From the NCBI GenBank assembly GCA_003024985.2, contig PXIH01S0008103.1: a stretch of 25,317 nucleotides of DNA; one strand, 5' to 3'. This DNA is from Euperipatoides rowelli. Lineage: Eukaryota > Onychophora > Udeonychophora > Euonychophora > Peripatopsidae. This document shows positions 1 through 10,212 of this stretch, in pieces; the stretch's first letter is position 1, and each line of letters opens with the position of its first letter. Under the pieces are notes generated by a model. That model was not told the origin of the DNA, did no database searches, and worked only from the letters and a program-made list of their open reading frames with translations. The position numbers and the translations under genes are program-made.

Positions 1-1238
1 TCAGCGCCCTCTATTATTTCATGATTTTAGGAAGCATATTTTTTTCAATTCTTAATGGTGAACGGCACACTAGATATTATAGGCACTGTACCTATTGTAA
101 AAAATGTTGGCCATCTTGTTATCTAAACTCACCCCCTTAAAAATCAATCATTTTAATAGACATTTTAGCAACACTGGCGAGGAATAAGCCAAAGGAAGTT
201 GGTAAGAATCCTACAGTATTTGATCCAAAGTATAAACAAGCTTCATTGATCACGTTATCAATCGAAAGAAAATGTCGAGTGCCAGTTCTCGTTTAGGCCT
301 CAATATTTTTAAGTAAAGTAAACCTGTGCATGAAAAGCGAAGTTTAGTATGCTCAAACTACAATGCAATAAGAAAAAATATATATGCTAGATAAACAGGA
401 TAATCTACGTATAATTTATCGATTTAACAATAAGCTAATATTTTAAAAGAAATGAGCCTTTTTGTTGTTTTGCTAGAAAATTAAATAATATGCCAGAGAT
501 ATTAACTTAATTAGGTAAACTGAAATTAGGTGTCGAAGTTTTTTTTTTATTCCGGTTTAAGACCATCATAGAACATTTACAATATCTTCAAAGAAATTAC
601 AAACGTTAATGATAAAATTGTTAAATCCGTACCGTACCTGCATTATTTTTCAGCCATTCCGTCACAAAACTGCCTGCAGCGCCCTCACACGGTTTTCACA
701 ATACTATTATTTATTTATTTTATTTTTGATAAGAATTTCACCCTAATCTTATAATTTATTAGGTTGAGAAAATTAACAAAAAAAAAAAAAAAATACATTC
801 TTTAAGAAACTACTGTACCTGTAATAATTATTTGATTATACTAGGAGCTTAAACAATAAGATTATTACATTCATGATTTAAAATTATTATATTTTAATTA
901 ATTATTGATTTAAAAAAGATTTATTGATTGAAAATAATTATTTCTTAAATTAAACCAAAAAATTCAAGACTAAAAAATTAAACATTTATCTCATTTAGAT
1001 GAGGAATTAAAACAAGAAAATTTAGGCAAAATAAACTTAATTTGTTAAAATTTAAAGAATGATAATTCTTTTCATTCCTATAAATTTAAATAATCAACAC
1101 AATAATTTCTGAAGATACACATATATAAAAATATAAACAAAAACATAATAGTCAAACATTTAAACAATTCCTATATATTAATAAAATAATTATAATAACA
1201 CATATCTCTTGCAATAACCAAAATAATCAATTAACATG
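1..1238. other. AT-rich intergenic DNA, no gene seen
   Basis: No frame on either strand holds a convincing coding segment. The stretch is dominated by A/T runs, including poly-A at about 778-793 and poly-T at about 540-549. The only less AT-rich patches are short, around 270-300 and 655-700. I see no RNA gene or recognisable mobile element here. Confidence 0.6.
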
Positions 1239-1601
1239 ATTGTTTTTATCTTAAATTCCATTTTTTTAATATAGAAAATATGGAATAATGATATAATTAA
1301 TAGAAGTTCTTATTGATATTTCGGATGAAGAATTATATAATCCAAATATTGGTTAGAATAAGTATTAATAGAGGGTTTAATGAGAATTTGGAAATGAGAA
1401 GCTATTTTGAAGATATTGATACGACTCTTCAAAATAGCTTCTCATTTCTAAATTCTCATTAAACCCTCTCCTAAGTTCCATATTTATAACCAATATTTGG
1501 ATTACCGTATATAGTTTATCCGATATACCAATAGAACTGCTATTAATTTTATCATTATTCCATATTTTCTAAAAAAAATGGAATTTAAGATAAAACACAA
1601 T
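1239..1601. mobile_element. Foldback (hairpin) element, MITE-like
   Basis: The segment is one long inverted repeat. The left arm at about 1239-1412 begins ATTGTTTTTATC. It reads as the reverse complement of the right arm at about 1427-1601, which ends GATAAAACACAAT. The arms match closest to the centre (TTTAATGAGAATTTGGAAATG against its complement near 1440-1465) and towards the outer ends, with small gaps between. A loop of about 14 bases separates them. There is no coding capacity. This is the form of a non-autonomous foldback transposon or MITE. Family and target-site duplication are not clear by eye. Confidence 0.8.
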
Positions 1602-1671
1602 TGTGGAGGAATTCCTTTTTTTTTTTTAATTTTGTTTGATTCCAAATTAACTTTGTAATGAAAAATTGGAG

Positions 1672-1921
1672 CTACTGACTAATGTTGTTAACATGGATAA
1701 AACTAACTTAGGTCTACTATATGTATACCATATTTATTTTTTTAGGGGTAGGGCCCATCAAAATTTCGGGCCACTAACTAATGTTTATTAACATAGATAA
1801 AATTCTCACTATATTATTAACATAGATAAAACTTACAAAAGGTCAGCATACCATATAAAAAAAAAATAGGGCTGGGAGCTTCTTGGTGGCCTAGTGTGCC
1901 CACTTGTAAATCCACCCCTGC
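1672..1921. repeat. Duplicated segment with hAT-like terminus
   Basis: Two related units lie head to tail. Each has the order AACATRGATAAAA, then GTATACCATAT or GCATACCATAT, then an A/T run, then AGGGGTAGGG or AGGGCTGGG. They lie at about 1688-1755 and 1817-1877. The right edge reads AAATCCACCCCTG (about 1908-1920). Its reverse complement starts CAGGGGTGGATTT, a form common at ends of hAT-type DNA transposons. No matching left end was found, so this may be a truncated copy. The duplication is directly visible; the hAT assignment is inference. Confidence 0.4.
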
Positions 1922-2027
1922 ATAGATAGTAATTTTGGGTACAATAAACACTTCTAGGCTGAGCTAAGCACGAATATAATAAAAAATACAATATTTTTTG
2001 TCTATATTTTTGATCTGATAAAGAACG

Positions 2028-2133
2028 AAAAAGGAACTGGAACTAGTTCCTTTTTCAAAACAGGAACTAAGGACAGGAACTAGTTTCTATTTTTTTAAAG
2101 GGACTGGAACTAATTCCTTTTTTATGGAACTAT
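2028..2133. repeat. GGAACT-rich repeat cluster
   Basis: The hexamer GGAACT and its complement AGTTCC recur through this stretch (GGAACTGGAACTAGTTCC, CAGGAACTAAGG, CAGGAACTAG, GGGACTGGAACTAATTCC, TGGAACTATCCC). One portion is a near-perfect palindrome centred on CTAG at about 2044. It looks like a short degenerate satellite or the subterminal part of a transposon. It contains no gene. Confidence 0.5.
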
Positions 2134-2159
2134 CCCACGTTACCGCCTGCAACTTGAAG

Positions 2160-2519
2160 GTCATCGTCCGTCAGTCTGTCCATTCCAAAAGTTCAAAATT
2201 GGGTGGCACAAATTCCTCACAGAGCAGTGATGGATGAGCCATTGTCAATGAGGGCTTCTACTGTCTGTCCATTAATAACAATGGGAATCAGAGTTGGGTG
2301 TATATAGTTATCACAAATGCAATTAACTTGTCTGCTATCATTAGTTTGATGACTTTTGCTGGTGTGGATTTTGTTGTTGACCAGTTTGTTTGATTTCAGA
2401 GTTTACTTGACTTGTACTGGTCTGGTTGATTTTGGCTGAGCATTGGGTGTTCCCTTTGGTGGCTTTGGGAGAGTTCTGTGAGGCATGATATGGCCCTGTT
2501 CTCTCCAACACCAACAATT
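2160..2519 (-). pseudogene. Ty3/gypsy-like gag-pol relic (zinc knuckle and protease)
   Basis: Read on the minus strand, one frame spans about 120 codons. It starts with a decayed CCHC zinc-knuckle region (N-C-W-C-W-R-E-Q-G-H at 2519 downwards). About 50 codons later comes a retropepsin active-site segment (INGQTVEALIDNGSS, about 2276-2232). Gag zinc knuckle followed by aspartic protease is the usual order in Ty3/gypsy elements. Decay is plain: two expected knuckle cysteines are replaced (Trp and Arg), the catalytic triplet reads D-N-G in place of D-T/S-G, and stops interrupt the frame after the knuckle and just after the protease motif. No reverse transcriptase, integrase or LTRs were found beside it. 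It is a dead fragment. A domesticated protease is unlikely given the stops. Confidence 0.7.
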
Positions 2520-2539
2520 TTTACTGGACTATTACTAAC

Positions 2540-3430
2540 TTGATGAAAATAATGTTGTCTTACCTTTTTCATTTTAATGATACCTATGATCAGTAGACAT
2601 TACATCAACCTGTATAACAAAAGTGTAGTCAAAGCTGCAGTATCAAACCGCAATAATCCTAAATTTTGTCAAGATTACAACTTTTGATATTTTATCTAAT
2701 AAATGAAAGATTTTCAATACCAGTATAATGTAGTTGTTACAAATGTAAGTCTCAATAAATACAAATATTTAAAAAAAATGGTCGAGACTAATTTCACTGC
2801 ATCTATAGACATTGGTGTGTTTTGGTGACAAGGAAAAGGAAAGTCTATCTGCCTGTTAGGTCTGGTTATTCAGGCATAATCTTACAGCAGCCAGCTACAA
2901 GATTCTATTTATCAAGCCAGAGGGAGTTCATAGTATCCCACAAGTTAGGGTGCATCTTAATTTCTGCAATTAATTTGCCTAAACCCATTTAAAAAACTTT
3001 AAGAATGATGGGAAATAAGTTAATGGTTGAATCGTTACATGTTTAGTTTAATTATTAGAAAATAAAATCAACAAACAAGTCTCTATTAGATATTTGAAAA
3101 GCATTATTAGAGAGGTATTATGAAAAATTTGCAAATCATAAAATGTTAAAAATGAAAAAATATATAGGCTACACTAAATCTGTAATCATTCCTTGCAGGA
3201 GTGGTTACTTTAAATTTAAATAAAAATGTGATATTAAATTATACATTTGTAAATTTGTAATATGTTTATATATTTTACCCCTCTATAGAACGTTTATAAA
3301 AAAAAAATAGAACAAAATGAAAAGCAAAAATCAAATAAGTTACTGAAAATTAGGCTACTTTTGAAACTTTGAATTTTTTATTAAACAATTCATTAAGTAG
3401 ACTAGTAATAATGAATATGTGATTATGTAC
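2540..3430. other. Intergenic DNA, no gene seen
   Basis: No frame stays open and no family is recognisable. A less AT-rich patch at about 2790-2960 (around GGAAAAGGAAAGTC and CAGCAGCCAGCTAC) differs from its surroundings and may be another old repeat, but it matches nothing I know. The rest is simple AT-rich sequence. Confidence 0.5.
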
Positions 3431-3432
3431 TG

Positions 3433-3695
3433 CAGGGATGGAAATAGGCGGCACGGGTGCCGAAGACGGGACTTTAGAGATTTTCGGCGGCACGCCAGAT
3501 TGGACAACCAACAAAAATTTTAAAGTTTAAAAATGTCCACAGTCCAAAAAAAAAATGTCCATACAAAAAAAAAAAAAAAAAAGATTATCAAAAATATAAC
3601 CTAAGCACTCACCTTTTAGAACTTTGGCCAAAATGACATCAACATTTGTTTAATTTTGGCACGCTGGACAAATCCTATTTCTCATTCCTTATACT
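3433..3695. mobile_element. Candidate terminal-inverted-repeat MITE
   Basis: The left end reads CAGGGATGGAAATAGG (about 3434-3449). The right end, read on the minus strand, reads GGAATGAGAAATAGGA (about 3688-3673). Both ends then carry a tract containing GTGCCRAA. The roughly 250-bp length, the lack of coding and the CAGGG start fit a hAT-type MITE. The flanks (TTATGTAC on the left, TTATACTT on the right) are at best a weak 8-bp duplication. The inverted ends are imperfect, so confidence is modest. Confidence 0.4.
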
Positions 3696-3859
3696 TTGTT
3701 ATATACGGTAGTAAAATAATTAAACAGGCTACGTTCTGTATCTTGAAATTCTGATTTAATACAAATTTTTTTAGTAACTACATACAGTATCTGTCCCAAT
3801 CCCGTGGGAATTTAACTTTTCCCAAATTAAAAAATCCAAAATCGTACAACAGACTTGTA

Positions 3860-3955
3860 GTTAAGACCAGAAGTCTCAAGGCCAAGACCAGCAGTTCCAA
3901 GATCAAGGCCAAAGCCGGCAGGTCCAAAATCAAGGCCAATACGTCATTAAAAATG
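3860..3955. repeat. Degenerate ~27-bp tandem repeat, AAGGCCAA core
   Basis: Three to four units follow one another, each with the order RGTYCMARRTCAAGGCCAA then RCCRGCAG. They can be seen at GTCTCAAGGCCAAGACCAGCA, GTTCCAAGATCAAGGCCAAAG and GTCCAAAATCAAGGCCAA. The minus strand stays open only because the repeat lacks stop codons in one frame. The resulting Leu/Ala peptide is compositional, not a gene. Confidence 0.65.
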
Positions 3956-4204
3956 ATTTCAACTGCCAAGTTACATAACTACAGAACAATACTATATAAA
4001 TAAAAGTCTATCTTGAAGTGTATTATTCCGTTATCTGGTAATTACAATTTCGGCACGTGGCAGTCCATTTGTTAGAATTTGTTTTAAATCCTTTAAATGC
4101 AAACTTAATTACTGCAGGTTCGTCTGAAGCTATAATTTTTTTTTAATTTTACTTTATTTAGAACTTAGTTGTTGTGAAATAACTGAGTTGACAGTAAGGA
4201 AAGT

Positions 4205-4275
4205 TTGTCCAAGACCAGGAGAACAAGGCCAAGTCTGAGGCCAAGTAATTTATCTTCGAGAACAAGGCCAAGTTC
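4205..4275. repeat. Second block of the AAGGCCAA repeat
   Basis: The words AAGACCAGGAGAACAAGGCC, GAGGCCAAG and GAGAACAAGGCCAAGTTCAA continue the pattern seen at 3860-3955 after a gap of about 250 bases. The gap contains ordinary AT-rich sequence. This may be one array broken by an insertion or two remnants of one transposon. Confidence 0.45.
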
Positions 4276-4741
4276 AAGGATACATTTTTCGGGAGCTCTT
4301 GAGACCGAGCCCAGGTCTCGAGGACTACAATTCTGCCAAAACCTCTAATATATCTCTATTATCAATCAATTTAAATTGTGGAAAATGATAATTCTTTTTA
4401 AATTTTAATTAAATACATATTCAGTATTCACTACCATGCTTTTGTAGGCTATATAGTCTGTCATGGTTATTATTTGTTTCCATAATAATAAAAATTAACA
4501 TCATGCTATTATAGTAAACATAGTTTTCTTTTATTTGTATTTTGGAAACATCTTTACACAAGATATTACCATAAAACTCTCATCTCATTACTAATCCCAT
4601 TCTTTCTAAAATACTTTTCACATAGAGAATTTATGTCAAATAAGCCAATAAAATGGTGCCATCAGCGGGTGTTCCATGTAAGCAACAGTGTTTCGAGTGT
4701 GATGGAAATTCCAAATACTGTAGACTTTCATATAAGAAACA

Positions 4742-5276
4742 ATGTGGAAATGTTTAGTGCCTAAAAATGTTAACAATAAAAGATACAAAAAAAAGGCGGT
4801 AAGATATATGAGTAAACTCAAACCAAGAGACTCGTGTAGAGGATCTTTGGTTAGGTTTGAAATTCTGACGTTATACTCAATGTACATAAACGAAACAATA
4901 TTAATTGCTAAATTTAATGACTCGAGTTAATACAAACAAATCATTCTTACAATACCAGAAATAGTGAATTTCCGATACCATATAATCAAGAGATTTATAA
5001 AAAAGATCCATTAATAGCAGGTACAAGATTTCTCAATAAATTACACAGAGACATGAAAATGATTGATAAAAAAGATTTTAGTACATCACTAAAAACATAT
5101 CTTATAAAAAAAAGTTATTATAGCATCAATGAATTCCTAGATAATTAGAGAAAGGCTAAATGTAGTTTTTTGTATTTATTGTTACAAATTTGTATATACA
5201 GTATATTTTTTGACATACCGGTATTCCGATACTTCTATAACACCAAGTCTATAGAATAAAATTATTGTTATTGTTA
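4742..5276 (+). mobile_element. 5'-truncated non-LTR retrotransposon, C-terminal end of reverse transcriptase
   Basis: The peptide after about 4780 reads KKKAVRYMSKLKPRDSCRG then FEILTLYSMYI. This is the conserved region after the RT domain in Jockey/CR1-like elements (K-A-V/I-R ... PR-C/S-C-R ... ILTL-x-x-x-Y). After a stop at 4928-4930 and a frameshift, a second stretch (about 5002-5148) gives LINE-type C-terminal residues (F-L-N-K-L ... F-x-x-x-L-K-x-Y-L ... YYSINEFL) and ends at TAG 5146-5148. An AATAAA follows at 5255-5260, then a short (ATT/GTT) tail at 5261-5276, typical of 3' ends in these elements. The copy is dead: 5'-truncated, frame-broken, and without visible RT catalytic motifs upstream. 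Confidence 0.8.
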
Positions 5277-7728
5277 TAAAAAATAAAATAAAGAAAAATA
5301 CACAACATTTGTAATAATGATGAAATAACATCACTTTTAATTGTAATAAATGAATTCAAATTTATATTTTTTTATTATTTACACACACATATAAACAAAA
5401 TAGAAACTAACACAATACATTTATAAATTCAGTACAAACATACAAAAAAAAATTTACAATGAACATTCATTCACATAAACACAAGATTTTACTTTACATT
5501 TATTATTAAAATGTGATTTATATCATGTAACACTTGTAAAATCCTTCAAATTATAAAACTTGCTTCAGTTATGAAACTGAACAGTAAGCAAAAATATTGA
5601 TTATTTTTAAATTTTATGAGCAAATTTTTATAAATAAAATAATTTTGTAAGAGGATTTACAAAATACATAATTAAATTGATTATAATACAATAAAAAATA
5701 CTGTTAATTAATGTTGAAGGATGTAAATATTGTCACTACAAACAGTTTTAATTTTTTATATAGTTTTAGAGGAAATTGAGACCATTACATAATATAAACA
5801 ATGACCTAATAGGGAGCGAAATAAATAATACAGAAAAAAATATTTGATTAAAATACATCCCAATTTATTACCATTTTCAAAGAATTATGATTTAAGAAAT
5901 TTAAATACATCATCATTAAAGTTTATATTGTTATAGGAAGATGGCAATATATTCCTGAGAATTGTTATTAGGATATCTGTACTTAGCCTGATCCAAGTTC
6001 ATTTGATGTCCCAACAAAATACCAAAATTGTTATTAAAAACACTTCGAATTTCTCAAGCATGATATTTTGTTCTTTAAAATAAATTTGTAAATTCCTGAA
6101 AGTTTGTCCAATGTAATGTTTATGAATCTAGAATTTAGGCGAATATACAGTATATGGTACTTTTATATAAATACCCTAAAATGGTTATAATAATCATGAA
6201 AAAATTTCATTGCTTTTCTCTTCCTTAAACATACTGTACTCAATAGTGCCCCCTCCCCCAAATCACAAATATCAATCATATACTTATTTTAGAATTATGA
6301 GTCTTTACCTCAAAATACCAATTACAACAACTTGGTTTACTAGGCAATTATATTTATCAAAACCATTATATAAATACAACAAAATAGTACCAAAATCATT
6401 AGTGCACATATTTTAAACTATAAGAAAAAAGTAATAGACTATACCCAAGACAGATGCTGGCTTTAGTTTAGGCATCAGTTGAATAGGGATCAAACCAAGA
6501 CTTTTTATACCAGTGTCTTACAATAACTTTATGAAGCAGAAGTTAAAATATAATTTAAAATATTGAAATTTGCTTCCTTACAACAGATTATCTAATTAAT
6601 AAAGCTGCATTAATAATTTTCATTAACCATAATTCTATTTTTCATTTAAAAGTTTTTGGCATAAGTTAAAAATTTTAATGCCCATTTTAGATAAGCTTTT
6701 CTGTTCAGCAGCCGGAATTTAATAATAATTAGTATACTACATATTATTAGGAACATTAAAACAAAAAGGTTATTAAGAGTTAAAATGAACAATGGTATTG
6801 ACTTCTCAACATTTAAATAATCAAGAATAACACTATTTGTTCAGAATAAACATGAACAAATTAACTACAGTATATATATTGATTGATTGTCGAGGGAAAT
6901 ACAATAAATTTATATCAATATTTGCATGAATGTTTCTAAATATTACTGATGAAAGCAACAAGTAAAATAAAAATTCAGAATTGTACTCACATTTTAACTT
7001 TATCACTGAAATAAGAGATACTCATCCTGTCATATCTTTCACCACAATATTTTTAATGTTTGCATCTGAGTTTTCTTTGGAATTTCAGATCACGAACAAC
7101 ACAATTTGTACACTTCGTACTTTGAAAATAATACAAGAATGAATTGCTATCACGTTATTAGTCATTCACCACTTCTTGGTGTTCCTCTATGCATTTTTCT
7201 CTCGTGAGAAAAAAAGACTGACCAGACAAAGATTAAGAAGTATGGAAGAGATTCTGGAATTCAAAACTACAACGCCTCCCACCTATTTACTAGAAGAAAA
7301 AAAGATTTCAATATGAGAGGATTATTTTAAATCGGTCACAAGCAACATAGAAAAGTAAAGATCCTGACTTAATTATAAGAGAAGGAAAGTAACAGAAGCG
7401 CCGAAAGAACATAAATGTATTGTGGAATTTAAAATATAAACAAAATAAGACAAATATATCCAAATTTTCAAGCCATGTGGATAAATATTCATGAATGATA
7501 TGCTCTGGGCAATTTTTTTTAATCAAAGTTGTCGATTTACAGTATATGTGATAGACCATTTTCAAGTCAAATAGCCCATAAATGATAAGGGCCCCTGGTC
7601 TGTAAATAGCCTTATCCAGCACCGACTGTAATCAATCAAGTTCAACTGCTCGTCCAATACTAGGATACTTTGTAAAAAGTATATTAAAGAATGGAGGATT
7701 TTTTTCAGGGATCTAAACAAATATGTCA
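5277..7728. other. AT-rich intergenic DNA, no gene seen
   Basis: No supported gene. Open frames here are short and of low complexity. A less AT-rich patch at about 7020-7640 keeps the minus strand open for about 100 codons (7622-7308), giving an aromatic, Cys-rich, hydrophobic peptide with no motif I recognise and no splice or start signals of note. A CCCCCTCCCCC tract lies near 6247-6258. I see no RNA gene. Confidence 0.5.
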
Positions 7729-8040
7729 TGTTCGTCAATAGCTAACTTTTAGAATTATTTAAACTATTCAATACTTTTTCGTTCGGCATTAAGCGCACGA
7801 AATGAACTAGACCGTTCGTCAATAAAAAATCTAGTTCATTTCATTCTTTTGTTTCAAACTTTCTAACCCTGCTCGAGAAGTGGGTTACTTCATGAAATTT
7901 GGTTTTCTTAATGGCTGACAAAAAAAAGTTATCATGGATTTCTTCAACTTGGATTTATTAAAGAGGTTGAAATTATGTAAAAACTAAGTGATTACAATAT
8001 CTTAGATGATAGTGTAACGATAAATTTTCATTTTAATCAT

Positions 8041-8099
8041 CTGCAATCATAATCATGAATTTTACATTTNCTGCAATCATAATCATGAATTTTACATTT
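8041..8099. other. Duplicated 29-mer around a single N (assembly join)
   Basis: Bases 8041-8069 and 8071-8099 are identical, and a single N sits between them at 8070. Exact duplication around one N is what results when two contigs sharing an overlap are abutted without merging. The related copy at 14673-15366 has this segment once. The true sequence probably has a single copy. Confidence 0.85.
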
Positions 8100-8101
8100 T
8101 T

Positions 8102-8123
8102 TTTTGGGGGGGGGGGGGGGGGG
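8102..8123. repeat. Poly-G tract
   Basis: An uninterrupted run of about 18 G follows a T run. It is a likely sequencing or assembly trouble spot, next to the N at 8070. The other transposon copy has only six Gs (Cs on the plus strand) at the matching place (about 15006-15012). Confidence 0.8.
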
Positions 8124-8130
8124 ATACATT

Positions 8131-8369
8131 GATTTTAAATATCCCTGTAAGTAAGGCTGTGCAAGTGTTTACCTGAAAGGATTAATGCAGTAATTTGAAA
8201 ATGCTAGTCTTTATAAAATAGTCTTCAATACAAACATTTTTTTTTTTTTGATTTTAAATATCCCTGTAAGTAAGGCTGTGCAAGTGTTTACCTGAAAGGA
8301 TTAATGTTGAAATTTGAAAATGCTAGTCTTTATAAAATAGTTTTCGATACAAACATTTTTTTTTTTTTG
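8131..8369 (+). repeat. Tandem duplication of ~119 bp inside transposon copy 1
   Basis: The unit starts GATTTTAAATATCCCTGTAA and ends in ACAAACATTTTTTTTTTTTG. It occurs at about 8131-8249 and again at about 8250-8369. Only a few bases differ (ATTAATGCAGTAATTTG against ATTAATGTTGAAATTTG, and GTCTTCAATAC against GTTTTCGATAC). The second copy of the element has the unit once, so the duplication arose in this copy. Confidence 0.85.
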
Positions 8370-8574
8370 CTCATTTTATTAATAAATTAGAATTTCATAT
8401 CCACTTGCATCGGAATTGTTGAATAAAACCATATTAAACTATTTTATTATGCTCGAGTACTTTACTACTCAGAAAAGGGCTAACCTTGATCATTCGTCTA
8501 TAAAATTAAATATTCACATGACCAAGTACAAATCAAATAAATGTAATGCACTGACAAAATCTCATCACGAACAT

Positions 8575-10212
8575 TCCTTTACTAGTGAAAAAAGTTTACA
8601 GCAGAGCAATCTAAGACAAGAGAACCATTTCCAATTCCCTTGCAAATTAAAAAAAAAATCTTAAAATATATTCAAAACTTATTTACTCTTCATTCATATA
8701 ACAAGCAATTAATGACAGGAAAGAATGGAATAAATAAATGAATAGAGCTACAACGGTTTTCTTTTTTTAATCTTTTCATTCAAATGCATCATTTCTTTTT
8801 TAATGAAAAGATTTTATCTTGTATACAAAGAAAAGTATATCAATCAAATGCGTCACTCATTTTTATCATATTTTTATGATGTTGCTTATATGCAATTTTA
8901 CTTACATCAGATTTGCTTTGCTAGTTGTTGTTTTTTTTAATCATTAAAACAAAATATTTTTCAACGCTTTGAAGTTGTGACCAACTTCAATTGAAAACTG
9001 CTTATACTTTATGTCCACAAATATGTCAAATTAACTTTACTGTGCGTTCAACTGAGAAGAGGGGGGGGGGGACAGAACAGCTTTGAAGACAGTGTGCAAC
9101 TCATTTCCTGTACTTTTATCAATGTATAAAGATTTATGGTGTTCAACTTTGATATTGCTATTTCTTTAAATTAAAAAGTAATATCATGGATTGAGCAATC
9201 AATTTAGACAGTGGGAAATTGGCAGTTTTAGGTTGGACAATCAATTTTATGTTACAGTGCTGGTCCAACTTGTGAATTTTTTTTTTGTGTGTGAAAGTTT
9301 GGATAATATATGCATCTTTATAAATGAGTTAAAATAATACTCCAAGACATTATAATTTATAAACTTTACTTATTGCATTCATCTTTCACTCATTTTAAAT
9401 TCATATTGTCATTTTAGATTCGTAATAAACAATCTAGAATAAAAAATTATAAGAAATACAATAAGGATAACCTATTTGTTTTAAGAAATAACAAACACCA
9501 ATATGGCAATTTAGAGCTGTATATGCTCAAAAGAAAGACTAATTCAAGCATATGCTGATGAAGATAAAATTTTAGATGGAATACATACATGTCCTAAAAG
9601 TTATTTTAAAAAAACTAAAGTGATAGTGGAATAGATTACAATGTCAATCTCTAAAGAAGTCATTGTGGGACAAATCCCGACTGAGTTAAACCAATTTAGA
9701 TTATCCTGAAACTCTTAGTTGAGGTAAAAGTGGTAATAATAGACAGGATTAAGAAATAAATAAGCAATAATTTACAAGTGATAACATTTTTTTAAAAAAT
9801 TCCTTTTTTACAGATAAAAGACATCTCCTGAAGACCTATGATAATCAATCAAATTCAATTCTCTGCATTTTAAGAGTGGGGATTTTTATAAATAATTTTC
9901 ATAAATACTAAAAAAAAAAAAAAAATCTCAAGTATTACATTGTTTGAAAAGCAATAAGATGTCGAAAGTGTTTTTATGCTAACTTAATTTTGGCACTTAA
10001 AAATTAATATACATTAATTTTAAAATAGGATAGCTGCTTTTATTTTGTCAGATGATATTTGAAATAAGTTACCAGAAACAATGCTACCAAAATGTGAAAA
10101 AGAAACATTATTTCAAGAAGTCTCATCCTTATACCATCAATTACATATTCTATTTCATTTTTATTTAAGAGTAAAACATTTTATGATTCAGTGCTTTGAC
10201 AATTTTGTTATA
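8575..10212. other. AT-rich intergenic DNA, no gene seen
   Basis: No gene is supported. Features of note are a 12-bp inverted repeat (AATCTTTTCATT at 8769-8780 and its complement at 8802-8813, with a 21-base loop) and a run of about 10 G near 9061. The remainder is simple AT-rich sequence with many short A or T runs. Confidence 0.5.

Larger units (their letters stand above)
7729..8574 (+). mobile_element. TGTTCGTCA-ended DNA transposon, copy 1
   Basis: The left end is TGTTCGTCAATAGCTAAC (from 7729). The right end is TCACGAACAT (8565-8574), an approximate inverted match. A further CGTTCGTCAATA lies inside near 7813. The body, including the GCTCGAGAAGTGGGTTAC segment, the AAGTTATCATGGATTTC segment and the ACCTGAAAGGATTAATGC segment, recurs in reverse orientation at 14673-15366. 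It carries no transposase and looks non-autonomous. Repeated subterminal words near the ends are usual for hAT elements, but the superfamily is not proven. This copy is lengthened by an internal duplication (8131-8369). Confidence 0.75.

Noticed and set aside
3778-3969. Minus-strand Leu/Ala-rich open frame
   Set aside because: It is the translation of the AAGGCCAA tandem repeat and has no gene-like features.
4636-4887. Minus-strand open frame of 83 codons
   Set aside because: It lies antisense to the non-LTR reverse transcriptase remnant and is its shadow.
7308-7622. Minus-strand open frame of 104 codons
   Set aside because: Aromatic and hydrophobic residues from AT-rich sequence, no motif, no usable splice pattern; left as non-coding.
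8416-8664. Plus-strand open frame of 82 codons
   Set aside because: It overlaps the end of transposon copy 1; the matching part of copy 2 does not keep the frame convincingly, and the peptide is low-complexity Lys/Ser/His.
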